Shown here: positions 46,680 through 55,838 of the stretch, in pieces
Layout: each line of letters opens with the position of its first letter
Numbering within the stretch: position 1 is the stretch's first letter
DNA from: Kangiella koreensis DSM 16069
GTDB lineage: Bacteria > Pseudomonadota > Gammaproteobacteria > Enterobacterales > Kangiellaceae
NCBI RefSeq assembly: GCF_000024085.1
Contig: NC_013166.1
Location: forward strand, 2,232,001-2,296,000
DNA length: 64,000 nucleotides
Reading direction: 5' to 3'
Program-made: the position numbers and the translations under genes
The notes under the pieces: model-generated
Seen by the model: the letters and a program-made list of their open reading frames with translations, nothing else
Database searches by the model: none
What the model was told of the DNA's origin: nothing

Positions 46680-47816
46680 ATGAAATTAAAACTAATCGCT
46701 GTAGCCGTTGCTACTGTAATATCTACTCCGGCATTTGCCGAAACAGAAACTTCTGGTAAAGCTGGTAGTGGCTTTACTGTTAAAACTGATGATGTCAGCT
46801 TCTCAGTATTCGGTCGTGTTCAATATGACATCGACATGTGGGATGGCGATGCTTTCTCAACTACAGATGAATCGGGTTCTGACTCTGAGATCCGTCGTGG
46901 CCGTATCGGTATCTCTGGCAAAATTGCTAAAGACTGGTCAGGCAAAATTGAAGTTAACTATAATGATGCCAGCGGGGAAAGCAATCTAGAAGATGCCTAC
47001 ATAAAATATACCGGCATTGATGGTGCAGATTTATTAATCGGTAAACACAAAGAGCCTTTCGGTTTTGAAGAAAACACTTCATCTAAAGATATCACGGCTA
47101 TCGAGCGTACAACTATTACTAACGCATTGGCACCGGGTAAAAACTATGGTGTGTCATTAGGTGGCGGTAGCAACGAATTCACTTGGAAATTCGGTATTTA
47201 CGATCGCGGTGAAGAAGGTAACAACATCGCAACTGGTTTCTCAGGCCGTGTAACTACTGCACCAATCGCTACTAAAGACGAAGTATTCCACTTAGGTTTT
47301 GGTTATACGCAAAGCCGTCTGGCTGGCAACACTTACGGTGAAGCCGATCAGCGTTTAGAACTTCATACAGCAGATGAAAAAGTAGGTTCTGGTTCTATTC
47401 TTGGTGAAAGCATCATGGCTTATAACCTTGAAGTGGCATACGCTTCAGGTCCATTCCATGCGCAAGCTGAATACTTCGACGGTGAAGTTGATGGTGGTAA
47501 CTTGGCAGCAGACACCGACATCGAAGGTTACTATGCTCAAGCAGGCTATATCTTAACTGGTGAATCACGCCCATACAGCAAAGGCGTATTCAAGCGCGTT
47601 AAACCAAAAGGTGATGCAGGCGCTTGGGAAGTATTCAGTCGTTACAGCAACTATGAGCCAGGTACAGACGAAGCAGAAGTCTTCACATTAGGTTTGAACT
47701 ACTACGCTAATGATGCAGTTCGTATCGGCTTGAACTATGTTTCAGCTGACATGACTGAAGGCGGCATCGACAAAGACGGCGACGGTTTAGCAGTACGTTT
47801 CCAATACGTATTCTAA
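46680..47816 (+). CDS. OprP/OprO-type phosphate-selective porin
   Basis: A 378-residue outer-membrane barrel with signal peptide (cleaved about AFA-ETETS). The segment FSVFGRVQYDIDMWDGDAF, then EIRRGRIGISGKIAKDWSGK and LEDAYIKYTGIDGADLLIGK with KEPFGFEENTSS, is typical of OprO/OprP-family porins; it ends in LAVRFQYVF with terminal Phe. A phosphate or polyphosphate role is supported by the perfect Pho box upstream and by divergence from pstC. An upstream TTG (46668) is in frame, but ATG 46680 has GGAG 6 bases before it. Confidence 0.9.
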   Translation: MKLKLIAVAVATVISTPAFAETETSGKAGSGFTVKTDDVSFSVFGRVQYDIDMWDGDAFSTTDESGSDSEIRRGRIGISGKIAKDWSGKIEVNYNDASGESNLEDAYIKYTGIDGADLLIGKHKEPFGFEENTSSKDITAIERTTITNALAPGKNYGVSLGGGSNEFTWKFGIYDRGEEGNNIATGFSGRVTTAPIATKDEVFHLGFGYTQSRLAGNTYGEADQRLELHTADEKVGSGSILGESIMAYNLEVAYASGPFHAQAEYFDGEVDGGNLAADTDIEGYYAQAGYILTGESRPYSKGVFKRVKPKGDAGAWEVFSRYSNYEPGTDEAEVFTLGLNYYANDAVRIGLNYVSADMTEGGIDKDGDGLAVRFQYVF

Positions 47817-47846
47817 AACGAACCTCTTAAGTTAGTTTCAGTGATT

Positions 47847-47872
47847 AAGGGCGCGCAATGCGCCCTTTTTTA
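47847..47872 (+). terminator. Rho-independent terminator of the porin gene
   Basis: AAGGGCGC, loop GCAAT, GCGCCCTT with a T6 tail: an 8-bp perfect stem 30 bases after the stop. Confidence 0.88.
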
Positions 47873-48038
47873 TTGTCTGAAATTTTTACCTTAGAAAAAT
47901 TGTTGAGGGCGGCCGTAGCTTGGCACTACAACCTTTTTTCTAATAGTAGGTTAGCGGTGACAACAAAACAGAGACGCTTATCAAGCAAAACTTGCATTAA
48001 ATCCCTCATTCATAAACCTGCTTGGCCAACCCCAATTT

Positions 48039-48272
48039 TCAATGCATTAACTTAGTGAAGGGGGTTAGTTCCAACCAGCTTAAGCCCCAGCGATCAAAGT
48101 CTTGTCGGAGTATGATTAGCTCTAAAGGCTGATGCCCAGCTTCTAAATGCACTTTATGCCGCTGTGATACAGAGTCATCGATACCGCGCTCAAAGCTGGC
48201 AGTTCTAGCCAGTTTTCTACCTTGCCAGAGTTTAAAAAACTCACCGTTTTGGAAGCTACTGCCTTTAGCCAT
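48039..48272 (-). CDS. 77-aa ORF overlapping the end of the metallo-hydrolase gene
   Basis: Not recognised. The ATG at 48272 overlaps the upstream gene's stop within ATGGCTAA, an arrangement of translational coupling. The 77 residues (MAKGSSFQNGEFFKLWQGRK at the start, LELIILRQDFDRWGLSWLEL near the end) have balanced composition with aromatic and charged residues. A longer version from 48389 would overlap the metallo-hydrolase by 125 bases and is less likely. No separate ribosome binding site is seen. It could instead be a remnant of a C-terminal extension split off by a frameshift. Confidence 0.45.
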   Translation of the reverse strand: MAKGSSFQNGEFFKLWQGRKLARTASFERGIDDSVSQRHKVHLEAGHQPLELIILRQDFDRWGLSWLELTPFTKLMH

Positions 48273-49752
48273 TTGCACAGATGCTGTAGCCTTCAGGGCA
48301 GTGTTTTGGCGTAAAGTCGGAGGTCCACTCCCTGAATTCTTCCATCGTAAATTGTCGCCAGCCACGTATATCAACCAAGGTCGCAACATCTAATTCGAGT
48401 TCATCCAGTGCCTTGGCAAAACGAACCATATCGTGATAAATCCGCGGCTTGGCCGTTTTTAACTCGGTCACATAGTGGTCTTCTGCTAACACCATTTTTG
48501 CAGCCGGTAAGTAAGCCAGCAGGTAGTGTTGTGCATGCGCAGTGGCGATATCAAACAGTGTTACGTCACCCAGCGTGAATGATTCTCGCGGTGGCACTAC
48601 CAGTAGCTTTTCCGCAACCAATGCGTCACTGACATGCTTTAAGATAGTTTCCTGATGTGACTCGGCAACTACCAGCATTGCGCCCAGCGACAATGCATTG
48701 TCTAGCCCTCTGACGTTGGCATTATGATGATGCGTGACCACAAAGTACTTGAGTGGCTTATCATGCTTTGACACTTGTTTAATCGCTGCAAAATTTTCCT
48801 CTATTGCATCTGCCGCACCCATGGCGATGTAATAATCGGCTTGCTCAATAAATACTGTTAGTGCGCGACCACTACCTGCCTGATAGACATTATCTGTCAG
48901 TTTTTTTGCTGTTAACCCCGGGTTTTCAATGGTTTCTCCCCAAGCCGTAAAATCGTTAAAGCCGCTAAAGGCCGTTGTCAGATCTGGATTGAGTTCAAGA
49001 TCACGATGCACTGAGCTCAGACGCAGCTGGCCATTAACAAAGAAATTCATATCACGGGCAAAGGCCAGCTCTCCAGTCGTCTGGTGATTGGAAAAAATAT
49101 AAAGCATGTCACCGGCACGCGGGTGCTGGCGCAGTATCTTGTGTATCAGCCCGGAAGTCTTATCGACAAAGTAGGTATAGCGCTCACCAGATGCATGTTT
49201 AAGCATTAACTTTTGCTGCAACCGGCCACGATAGTATTCATCACCACTATATTGTACTTCTGACACTAAACCCGCTAAACGTTTAGCCTGAAGCGTATCG
49301 CTACTACGTTCCAGCGAAGCTCCTAAGCGTTCAAATTTTGCCCAGTTTTCCACCGAGTATTTTTTATGCAGAATATCGTACATCACTGTGCTATCGCCTT
49401 GCTGAATCCACTTTTCCAGATCCAGCGTGGTTCGTGGCACCCGATACGACAGCAAACTCTTGCGCTGGTTTTTATAGTCGATGGTTAACTCTTCATTGAT
49501 ACGCCATAGTTCAGGCACATCGGGCGTTTCACCCTCACCTGGCCAGGGGCCTTTGTTGTAATCAACGACTTTAATGCTGTCAGCGTTAAGCAGGGCGGGG
49601 CCACCGTAGGCCACAACTAGCTTATTGATAATGGTCGCTTTTATGTCGGACGTTGAGGTATTTGCTACAACAGTACTTTCAGCTCTGGTAGCTGCAAATG
49701 GTACCAGCCCCAATATCAGACAGCCGGTAATCAGGTAAGTCAGTAGTTTCAT
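48265..49752 (-). CDS. Exported metallo-beta-lactamase-fold protein with altered metal site
   Basis: A 495-residue protein with signal peptide (MKLLTYLITGCLILGL, cleaved about TRA-ES). The first 250 residues resemble the N-terminal region of SoxH-like or outer-membrane lipoprotein-sorting-type proteins (KSLLSYRVPRTTLDLEKWI, YTYFVDKTSGLIHKI). Residues 290-470 have the MBL fold: VYQAGSGRALTVFIEQADYY, then THHHNANVRGL where the canonical motif is HxHxDH, and ATAHAQHYLLAYLPAAKMVL with AEDHY. Asp and the last His of the motif are Ala and Asn, so two ligands are missing and activity is doubtful. ATG 49752 is chosen over 49791 because it begins the signal peptide. Confidence 0.8.
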   Translation of the reverse strand: MKLLTYLITGCLILGLVPFAATRAESTVVANTSTSDIKATIINKLVVAYGGPALLNADSIKVVDYNKGPWPGEGETPDVPELWRINEELTIDYKNQRKSLLSYRVPRTTLDLEKWIQQGDSTVMYDILHKKYSVENWAKFERLGASLERSSDTLQAKRLAGLVSEVQYSGDEYYRGRLQQKLMLKHASGERYTYFVDKTSGLIHKILRQHPRAGDMLYIFSNHQTTGELAFARDMNFFVNGQLRLSSVHRDLELNPDLTTAFSGFNDFTAWGETIENPGLTAKKLTDNVYQAGSGRALTVFIEQADYYIAMGAADAIEENFAAIKQVSKHDKPLKYFVVTHHHNANVRGLDNALSLGAMLVVAESHQETILKHVSDALVAEKLLVVPPRESFTLGDVTLFDIATAHAQHYLLAYLPAAKMVLAEDHYVTELKTAKPRIYHDMVRFAKALDELELDVATLVDIRGWRQFTMEEFREWTSDFTPKHCPEGYSICANG

Positions 49753-49784
49753 TAATTCTATTCCTGTCATGTAATTACTGGATG

Positions 49785-50465
49785 CTAACAAGGAGATCGT
49801 CGTGAATTTGTCAAGCTGACATCATCAGAGGCCTGGCGCAAAAAGCACACCCCCAGCCAAAAAAACCAAATGATTTGTGAAACCCCAAAAAGCTCTTTGA
49901 AAATCATAAGAGGAGTAATTGTGGCGACCCCAGCTAAACCAACTGCAATACCTAAGTAATTCAGGTTCTTAGATAAAACGTCTGCCTTTAGCGCTAGAAC
50001 GCTGACAAGTATTACCCATACCGCCCCAACAATTTCGTTATCTCCACCAATGCTTTGTGCAATTGTCATTAGTATGGTCCAAGCATCCAATGCTTTTTGA
50101 GCATCAGTGTGGGCTATATCAATAGCATAGGTGACGCCACTAATTGCTATCATACCGCTTGCGATCACCAAGCCTACCCATAGATATCCAAAAGCGGTTG
50201 TTACAGACTTTAGAATTTCGCTAGCATTCCCCAGTATGCGCGACGTGCCAGTGACTAGCATCGATAAAACTAAACCAAACAGTATGTAGGTAATAAACAA
50301 AAAAGCTGAGGTTATAGTTTGGTGCTCTGCAATGAACATCATCTTGGTTGGAGCGTCACTCTCATGGGGGAAACTCCAGTACGCGCCGTAGTACACGAAT
50401 GCAGAGATGTAAATAAACGACAGCACTAGCGCTGCTATTCCGGTAACATAGTTGGCCGACCTCAT
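49785..50465 (-). CDS. Six-helix membrane protein of unknown function
   Basis: A 226-residue integral membrane protein with about six helices (8-30, 50-72, 92-115, 138-160, 168-188, 192-210). The AEHQTITSAFLFITYILFG segment and a conserved Gly-rich fourth region (IGGDNEIVGAVWVILVSVLA) resemble DUF4386-type proteins, but I do not recognise it with confidence. The start has AAGGAAAAGG before it. It is upstream of, and probably co-transcribed with, the metallo-hydrolase gene (33 bases between start regions). It diverges from an AraC regulator gene 125 bases away that may control the pair. Confidence 0.68.
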   Translation of the reverse strand: MRSANYVTGIAALVLSFIYISAFVYYGAYWSFPHESDAPTKMMFIAEHQTITSAFLFITYILFGLVLSMLVTGTSRILGNASEILKSVTTAFGYLWVGLVIASGMIAISGVTYAIDIAHTDAQKALDAWTILMTIAQSIGGDNEIVGAVWVILVSVLALKADVLSKNLNYLGIAVGLAGVATITPLMIFKELFGVSQIIWFFWLGVCFLRQASDDVSLTNSRRSPC

Positions 50466-50590
50466 TTTTTTGCCTTTTCCTTTAACATTAATTTGTGGAA
50501 GGCATGAAGGTTGACGTGTTCTTGGATTGCTATCGACCGTGCATGACGGCTAGGACTTTTTGAGCAAACATTTTCTAAGGTAAACCATAA

Positions 50591-51775
50591 ATGCAAACCT
50601 ATTTTGCAAACTACGTATTCGCTGCCACTCTGGGACTCGTTAGCATTGTGGTCCCTATGCTCATTGCAAGAAGAGAAATCAGTCAAGCTTATATTATGCT
50701 AGCGCTCTTTCTGATGTTCTCATCATTCGCAAACGCCCTGCCAATTTTGATACAAGCTGTACCTGATATTGGACTTTATAGTCTTGCAACAGTTATCCCC
50801 AGCTACATTTGTCAGCCAATATGTCTGTGGTTTTATGTCAAAGCCATATGTTCACCCACAGAGTGGCATATCAATCAAAATCGATATTTACACTTTGTGT
50901 TGCCTGCACTTGCTTTGTTATATACCTTGGTGCTGATATTGACGCCCTCTCAATATCTGGTTGAGCTGATGCATGGGGCAGAACAACCTCTTTCGCAAAC
51001 AACGGAATTACTGGCAATGTCCACTTTCGCCTTTATGTTGATTTGGATAATTCAGTCATCAATTTATATTTACTTGATAATTCGACGCTTGCTAACTTAT
51101 CGCAGAGAACTTAAGCAATTGTTTGCCTCTAACGACAAGCGAGAAATGGGCTGGCTATTTTTCGTCATTTCAGGGATATCCGTTGTTTGGATACTCGCTT
51201 TCTTCACACTTTTACTGAGCTTCTCGGGTAAAGCAAATGATGTATTAACAAATACACTATTGGTAGGTTACTTTGCACTTCTTTGGTTAATTTCGTTTTG
51301 GGGCTTGCGGCAAAAGCCTGGCTTCAATGAGCGATACCTGCAAAAAGAGGACCTTGATACTATTGCTACGTTGACAACGTTGGAAGGAACACCGGCAAAG
51401 TACAGCCGTTCCGGGCTTGATGAGCAGCGTTCTGAAAAAATTGCTGACAAAATCGAACAAGTTATGAAAGCTAAGTCATTGTACTTAAACCCGGATTTAT
51501 CGCTTAAACTACTGGCAGCTGAGATAGCAGAAAAACCTAATTATGTTTCGCAAACACTGAATCAAAAACTAAACAGTTCGTTTTTTGATTATGTGAATAG
51601 CCACCGAATTGAGTATAGCAAACAACTAATCAGGCAGAACAAACTGCCCATCTTAGACGTTGCGTTCGCGTCAGGCTTCAATGCAAAGTCATCATTCTAC
51701 AAGGCTTTCAAGTTGAAAACTGGGCAAACCCCAAAACAATTTGCTGCTAAAAAAGCCACTATTGGCCTTGAGTGA
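50591..51775 (+). CDS. Membrane-anchored AraC-family regulator
   Basis: A 394-residue protein with about seven membrane helices in residues 5-245 and a C-terminal AraC domain (about 290-390): LSLKLLAAEIAEKPNYVSQT as first HTH, then FDYVNSHRIEYSKQLI and ILDVAFASGFNAKSSFYKAF with KTGQTPKQFAAK. Same design as the protein at 23623 but only modestly similar. Divergent from the membrane protein/MBL-fold gene pair, its most likely target. AAGG precedes the ATG. Confidence 0.87.
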   Translation: MQTYFANYVFAATLGLVSIVVPMLIARREISQAYIMLALFLMFSSFANALPILIQAVPDIGLYSLATVIPSYICQPICLWFYVKAICSPTEWHINQNRYLHFVLPALALLYTLVLILTPSQYLVELMHGAEQPLSQTTELLAMSTFAFMLIWIIQSSIYIYLIIRRLLTYRRELKQLFASNDKREMGWLFFVISGISVVWILAFFTLLLSFSGKANDVLTNTLLVGYFALLWLISFWGLRQKPGFNERYLQKEDLDTIATLTTLEGTPAKYSRSGLDEQRSEKIADKIEQVMKAKSLYLNPDLSLKLLAAEIAEKPNYVSQTLNQKLNSSFFDYVNSHRIEYSKQLIRQNKLPILDVAFASGFNAKSSFYKAFKLKTGQTPKQFAAKKATIGLE

Positions 51776-51826
51776 TGATTAAACTGATTGTAAAGACCTA
51801 ACCAATTAAGCCTTAGACACTGCCTT

Positions 51827-52385
51827 TCAGTCTTTAAATACCCAGAGAATGCCGTTAAAAAAGCTGATGTAATAGTTACTGATATGGCTTTGTCCGGGCA
51901 TAACTTCCGTTTTCCAGTGTAAGTTTTCTGGCGCTTGTTCAGATAAAAGCTTTATAAAATGTTGGTAGGCGCTGTAAACAGCTTGCCCCTCCGAGACCTC
52001 CGAGGCCATTAATAATCAATTCAGGTATGGCTTCCAACTCTAGATACAACCGAGTCGCAAGCAAGGCATGCGGCAGGTGTCTTTCACCATCCAGCAGATA
52101 TAGAACTGGATAAGCATTTTCTGATTTAGTGTAAGCTTCCGGCAAATGAATAGAAATGCTTCTGCTTTGATTTAATACTTTAGAATGAAGTTCAACTTGA
52201 GTCACAGTACCAATCAATAGTGCTTTTTTATTTATTACTAAATCAGCATCAATTGCCGTTTGATTACCCACAGATTCACTCGAAGCAAAAATAGCCATGA
52301 TTACAATAGAGTACCCAATCACCAGCTTACGAACACTTGGAGCTGTCTGCTGCACAAAGGCTTTATTGACTCGTCTTGAAAGCAT
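51827..52385 (-). pseudogene. Disrupted alpha/beta-hydrolase (esterase) gene
   Basis: The N-terminal part (52385 down to about 52010) reads as an esterase start: signal-type segment, then LNQSRSISIHLPEAYTKSEN, YPVLYLLDGERHLPHALLAT and EAIPELIING. The C-terminal part (about 52005 down to 51827) lies in another frame and reads QAVYSAYQHFIKLLSEQAPE, then MPGQSHISNYYISFFNGIL with the catalytic His. The 100-odd residues between, including the serine motif, are absent, and the join shows a near-duplicate TCGGAGG. So an internal deletion with a frameshift removed the active site. Such proteins belong to the Fes/IroE-like esterase group. Confidence 0.72.
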
Positions 52386-52456
52386 ACTTGCTGTGCCCTC
52401 TTCCTAATTCTGATTTGTTATTACGCCAGCTGACGACTGGCGCACAGTGGTTTACA

Positions 52457-53551
52457 TTACAGCATTAATTTAGTTTTTAACTCACTGACGTAATCATGCT
52501 CTGGATAACGTTTTGCAAACTCAGAATATGCTTCTCGGGCTTGATTGAGTTGCCCCTGCTCCAACGATTGAATAATGAACTGAGCATCAAATTCAGGGTG
52601 AGAGAAATGCTTACTGATCACCTGCATGATTGCCAGCTCTCGAAGTTTGTCAGCATCATCAGCTAAGCGGTAGGCATAAAAGCCGTATAAAGCCAGGTAG
52701 TTAATATCAATATTGTGATTGGGATTTTGCAATGCCAGATCAATAACAACTGGACCATTTTGACGCGCCTGCGACAGCAAAGACATAGTGTTTTCGTCTG
52801 CAAAAGGGGTACGCTGAACGACCGCTAAATCAAGCGCCAACACCATGGCTTCAGCTGCTTTTGCAACAGAGCCAGGATTCTGTGCGGTAATCAGTTTGCC
52901 ATCAACCGCGACGTAAGGCAGCATCGGAGCATTTTGAACAAAGCGCGCGCCATTCTTAATCAGACGATCCTGAAGTAGGAAAGGAAACTGTGCCACATGT
53001 TCACCACTAAAAGCTTGCTCTTCAACGTTGGTAAAACCATTGACCTGTTTACCGGCGACAAAGTAACTGCCATCAGATAACTTGATATCAGCAATTGCTG
53101 CCGGCCCATGACAAACTGCAGTGATCACTTTATCGATTTGCACAGCATGGGTTAACAGTTGTTGTGTTGCTTCATGAGCGGGCAAATCCAGCATGGCCCC
53201 AGCACCACCAACAATAAAGACACCATCATATTGGCTAATATCAATATCCTCTGTTGCCAGAGTATTTGCTAACTTTTCTGTAGCCAAAGCTTTAAAGCGC
53301 TGAATATAGTCCAGCGAGTCTTTATTATTTTTCACCAGTACCGCGCCGCCCTTTGGGCTGGCAATATCTAATTTTACGCCATTGTCATGCAACACCAGAT
53401 AGGACTGGGCCAACTCTTCCAGATCATAACTCAGTTCAGGGTTCGCCTCGGTGCCGTAGCTGGAAATCAGCATCAGTACGCGTTTCTCATCAGCGAATGC
53501 AGCCTGGCTGGTAAACAACATTACAGCAAACAAATAAGTAAATAATTTCAT
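52457..53551 (-). CDS. Exported DJ-1/PfpI-family protein with C-terminal helical extension
   Basis: A 364-residue protein with signal peptide (cleaved about AFA-DEK). Residues 22-245 are a class I glutamine amidotransferase-like/DJ-1 domain of the Hsp31/YDR533C type: VLMLISSYGTEANPELSYDL, the GVKLDIASPKGG strand, FIVGGAGAMLDL and the nucleophile elbow VITAVCHGPAAI with Cys at about 147. Residues 250-364 add a helical extension (LNQAREAYSEFAKRYPEHDY) that looks TPR-like. Hsp31-type proteins are holdases or glyoxalases; export to the periplasm is unusual for them. Confidence 0.83.
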   Translation of the reverse strand: MKLFTYLFAVMLFTSQAAFADEKRVLMLISSYGTEANPELSYDLEELAQSYLVLHDNGVKLDIASPKGGAVLVKNNKDSLDYIQRFKALATEKLANTLATEDIDISQYDGVFIVGGAGAMLDLPAHEATQQLLTHAVQIDKVITAVCHGPAAIADIKLSDGSYFVAGKQVNGFTNVEEQAFSGEHVAQFPFLLQDRLIKNGARFVQNAPMLPYVAVDGKLITAQNPGSVAKAAEAMVLALDLAVVQRTPFADENTMSLLSQARQNGPVVIDLALQNPNHNIDINYLALYGFYAYRLADDADKLRELAIMQVISKHFSHPEFDAQFIIQSLEQGQLNQAREAYSEFAKRYPEHDYVSELKTKLML

Positions 53552-53689
53552 CGTGATACTCCTGTTATTTGATGGCTGTATGTTAGCAGTGAGAATGTCG
53601 GGATATTGTCAAGCTCTTATAGCACTACATCCGACAAAACCTTCACAAACTGCTTGTTAACATTAGCTTCAATACATAGGAGCCATATT

Positions 53690-55093
53690 ATGAAAACCAT
53701 TGCTTTTTTAGTGAGTTGCTTATTGTTTCTCGTCGGATGTTCAAGTAGTCATCTAGACATTTTCCCAGAGCTCGATGATCCCGCTTTAATGCAGGAAAAG
53801 ATTGCACCAGAACTTTTACATCAGGATATTGATGCCTTTGTTACTGGCGTAAAGCAAAGGCACCCAGATTTTTCTGGGTATGCTGATGAAGCGAAACTAA
53901 ACCTACTGGTGGAACAGACCAAAGCAAATATTACGGCCCCTATGACACGCAAAGAGTTTTTCCGTCATATCGGCAGGTTGTCCCATGCGTTTCAGGATGG
54001 ACACAGTTTTTTGATTTGGCCATACCAGGAACTGAACTACCTACAAAAGAGTGGTGAGAAGCCTTTTCCTTTCTCGATAGATTTAACAAAAAACGGTGTC
54101 TTCGTACCTGTTCAATATGCCTCAGAAAATCAGAACCTCTATGCTGGAAGCCAAGTTATCAGTATTAACGGCTTGGAAATTTCGCAGATTTTTTCTGAAG
54201 CCCAAAACTATGTAGGCGGTGAAACACAAGAGTTACGTGAAGCTTTTGTGGCAGAACGATTTCCACATTTACTGTGGGCCGTTTTTGGTTTTATTGGACA
54301 GTTCGATGTTGAGTTATTACATCAAGGACAACGCCAGACGTTACACATAGATAACAGCCAATCCTGGAGGCTCGCTGCTACTGAGACTCGGCAGGTTTCT
54401 GATGAGTTTGTTTACAGGCAGCTAAACTCGAAAGTTGGCTACTTGAATGTTGACAGCTTTGACATCGAGCCCAGCAAATTTTCCAATCAACTTGATACTG
54501 TGTTTAGCCGCATTCAACAAGACAAGGTGCAAGCATTGATTATTGATATTCGCGATAACACTGGCGGCAACACTGATACCGCCACAGAGCTTGCTCGTTA
54601 CATAGCTGACAAACCATTCAGGTTAGTCTCCAAGGTCACTGAAAAGCTGAATCAGGACAATAGAGGTTTGTTCAGTTACAAAGGCAAACCTGGCGACATG
54701 GTAACGAAAGATTGGGACGATTATGTAAAGCCGCTAGATTCTGAGCATCATTTTGATGGCAACGTCATCGTGTTGACTGGCCCAGTGACTTATTCCGCTG
54801 CTATCGTGTTTGCAACAACTGTTCAAGATAACCAGTTTGGTCTTCTCGCTGGGCAACCGACAGGAGGATTTGCCAACCAGAGTGCTCAGGGTAATTTATT
54901 TAACTTACCGCATTCACAACTTAGAGCCTATGTTGCTACCAGGTTGCTAGTAAGGCCTAGTGGTAATGCAGAAACCACTGCGGTAGTGCCCGACTTAGTG
55001 ATAGATTACTCTTTGCAGGATCAGCAAAACGCAGTCGACACCGTACTAGAGCACGTGCTACAACGCTTAGATGAGGTGCTTGCTGAGAAATAA
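53690..55093 (+). CDS. S41 family peptidase-like lipoprotein
   Basis: A 467-residue protein with lipobox (FLVGCSSS). An N-terminal helical cap (about 40-110) leads to a PDZ-like segment (VPVQYASENQNLYAGSQVIS) and the S41 tail-specific protease domain (about 270-455): VGYLNVDSFD, ALIIDIRDNTGGNTDTATEL, the catalytic Ser region LTGPVTYSAAIVFATT, and GLLAGQPTGG. It is of the interphotoreceptor-retinoid-binding/CtpA-like branch. The frame opens at 53606, but ATG 53690 has AGGAG before it and begins the signal peptide. Confidence 0.85.
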   Translation: MKTIAFLVSCLLFLVGCSSSHLDIFPELDDPALMQEKIAPELLHQDIDAFVTGVKQRHPDFSGYADEAKLNLLVEQTKANITAPMTRKEFFRHIGRLSHAFQDGHSFLIWPYQELNYLQKSGEKPFPFSIDLTKNGVFVPVQYASENQNLYAGSQVISINGLEISQIFSEAQNYVGGETQELREAFVAERFPHLLWAVFGFIGQFDVELLHQGQRQTLHIDNSQSWRLAATETRQVSDEFVYRQLNSKVGYLNVDSFDIEPSKFSNQLDTVFSRIQQDKVQALIIDIRDNTGGNTDTATELARYIADKPFRLVSKVTEKLNQDNRGLFSYKGKPGDMVTKDWDDYVKPLDSEHHFDGNVIVLTGPVTYSAAIVFATTVQDNQFGLLAGQPTGGFANQSAQGNLFNLPHSQLRAYVATRLLVRPSGNAETTAVVPDLVIDYSLQDQQNAVDTVLEHVLQRLDEVLAEK

Positions 55094-55151
55094 GCAGCCT
55101 TATAATGATATTCGCTGCAGCCGCACCTAACCCGCGAAGAGAAGACTAAGC

Positions 55152-55838
55152 ATGGCAGTATTGTCCATATTATTGATTGAAGATACACAGCAGATTGGCC
55201 AGGAAATCTGTGATTTCCTCACTGAGCAGGGGATGCAGGTTGATTATGCAGCCACTGGTAGTCAGGGAATTCAGCTGGCCCTGCAGCAACAGTACGATGT
55301 CATCGTGCTGGACGTGATGCTGCCTGACATTAATGGTGTAGCAGTCTGCAAAACCCTAAAACAAGAGTGCGATCCAACACCCGCCATATTAATGCTTACT
55401 GCCCGTGACAGTATTGCTGATAAAAGCCTAGGATTTGACGCAGGTGCCGATGATTATTTGACCAAGCCCTTTGATTTAACGGAGTTATTATTGCGTTGCC
55501 AGGCATTGGCAAGACGGCATCAGCTGCATCAGTCGCAATCCATTCAAATCGGCGAACTGGTAGTAAACGAAAAGCAGCAACTGGCACAGCGTGAAGGACA
55601 AACATTAAAGCTCAGCAGTACCGATTTTACGATTCTGATGCTGCTGGTCCATGCCTATCCAAATGCAGTCAGCCGCCAACAACTCATCAACAAAATATGG
55701 GGTGACGATGCCCCTGACAGTGATGTTGTCCGCTCACATATTTACACCTTACGCCAGGCTTTGGATAAACCTTTTGCCACCCCCATGTTAACCACGTTAC
55801 ATGGAATCGGCTTTAAACTAGAGGCAATAGAGCAATAA
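55152..55838 (+). CDS. OmpR-family response regulator
   Basis: A 228-residue regulator. Receiver: IEDTQQ pocket, phospho-acceptor Asp 54 in VIVLDVMLPDINGV, Thr in LMLTARDSI and Lys in YLTKPFDLTELL. Winged-helix domain about 130-226 with LKLSSTDFTILMLLVHAYPN, SRQQLINKIWGDDAPDSDVV and the closing HGIGFKL. Followed by its kinase gene with one shared base (TAATG). The target genes are unknown; the S41-like lipoprotein gene 58 bases upstream may be one. Confidence 0.92.
   Translation: MAVLSILLIEDTQQIGQEICDFLTEQGMQVDYAATGSQGIQLALQQQYDVIVLDVMLPDINGVAVCKTLKQECDPTPAILMLTARDSIADKSLGFDAGADDYLTKPFDLTELLLRCQALARRHQLHQSQSIQIGELVVNEKQQLAQREGQTLKLSSTDFTILMLLVHAYPNAVSRQQLINKIWGDDAPDSDVVRSHIYTLRQALDKPFATPMLTTLHGIGFKLEAIEQ

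Noticed and set aside
48273..48389. Longer form of the 77-aa ORF, 116 codons from 48389
   Set aside because: The extra 39 residues overlap the well-supported metallo-hydrolase; the ATG at 48272 gives a natural coupled start.
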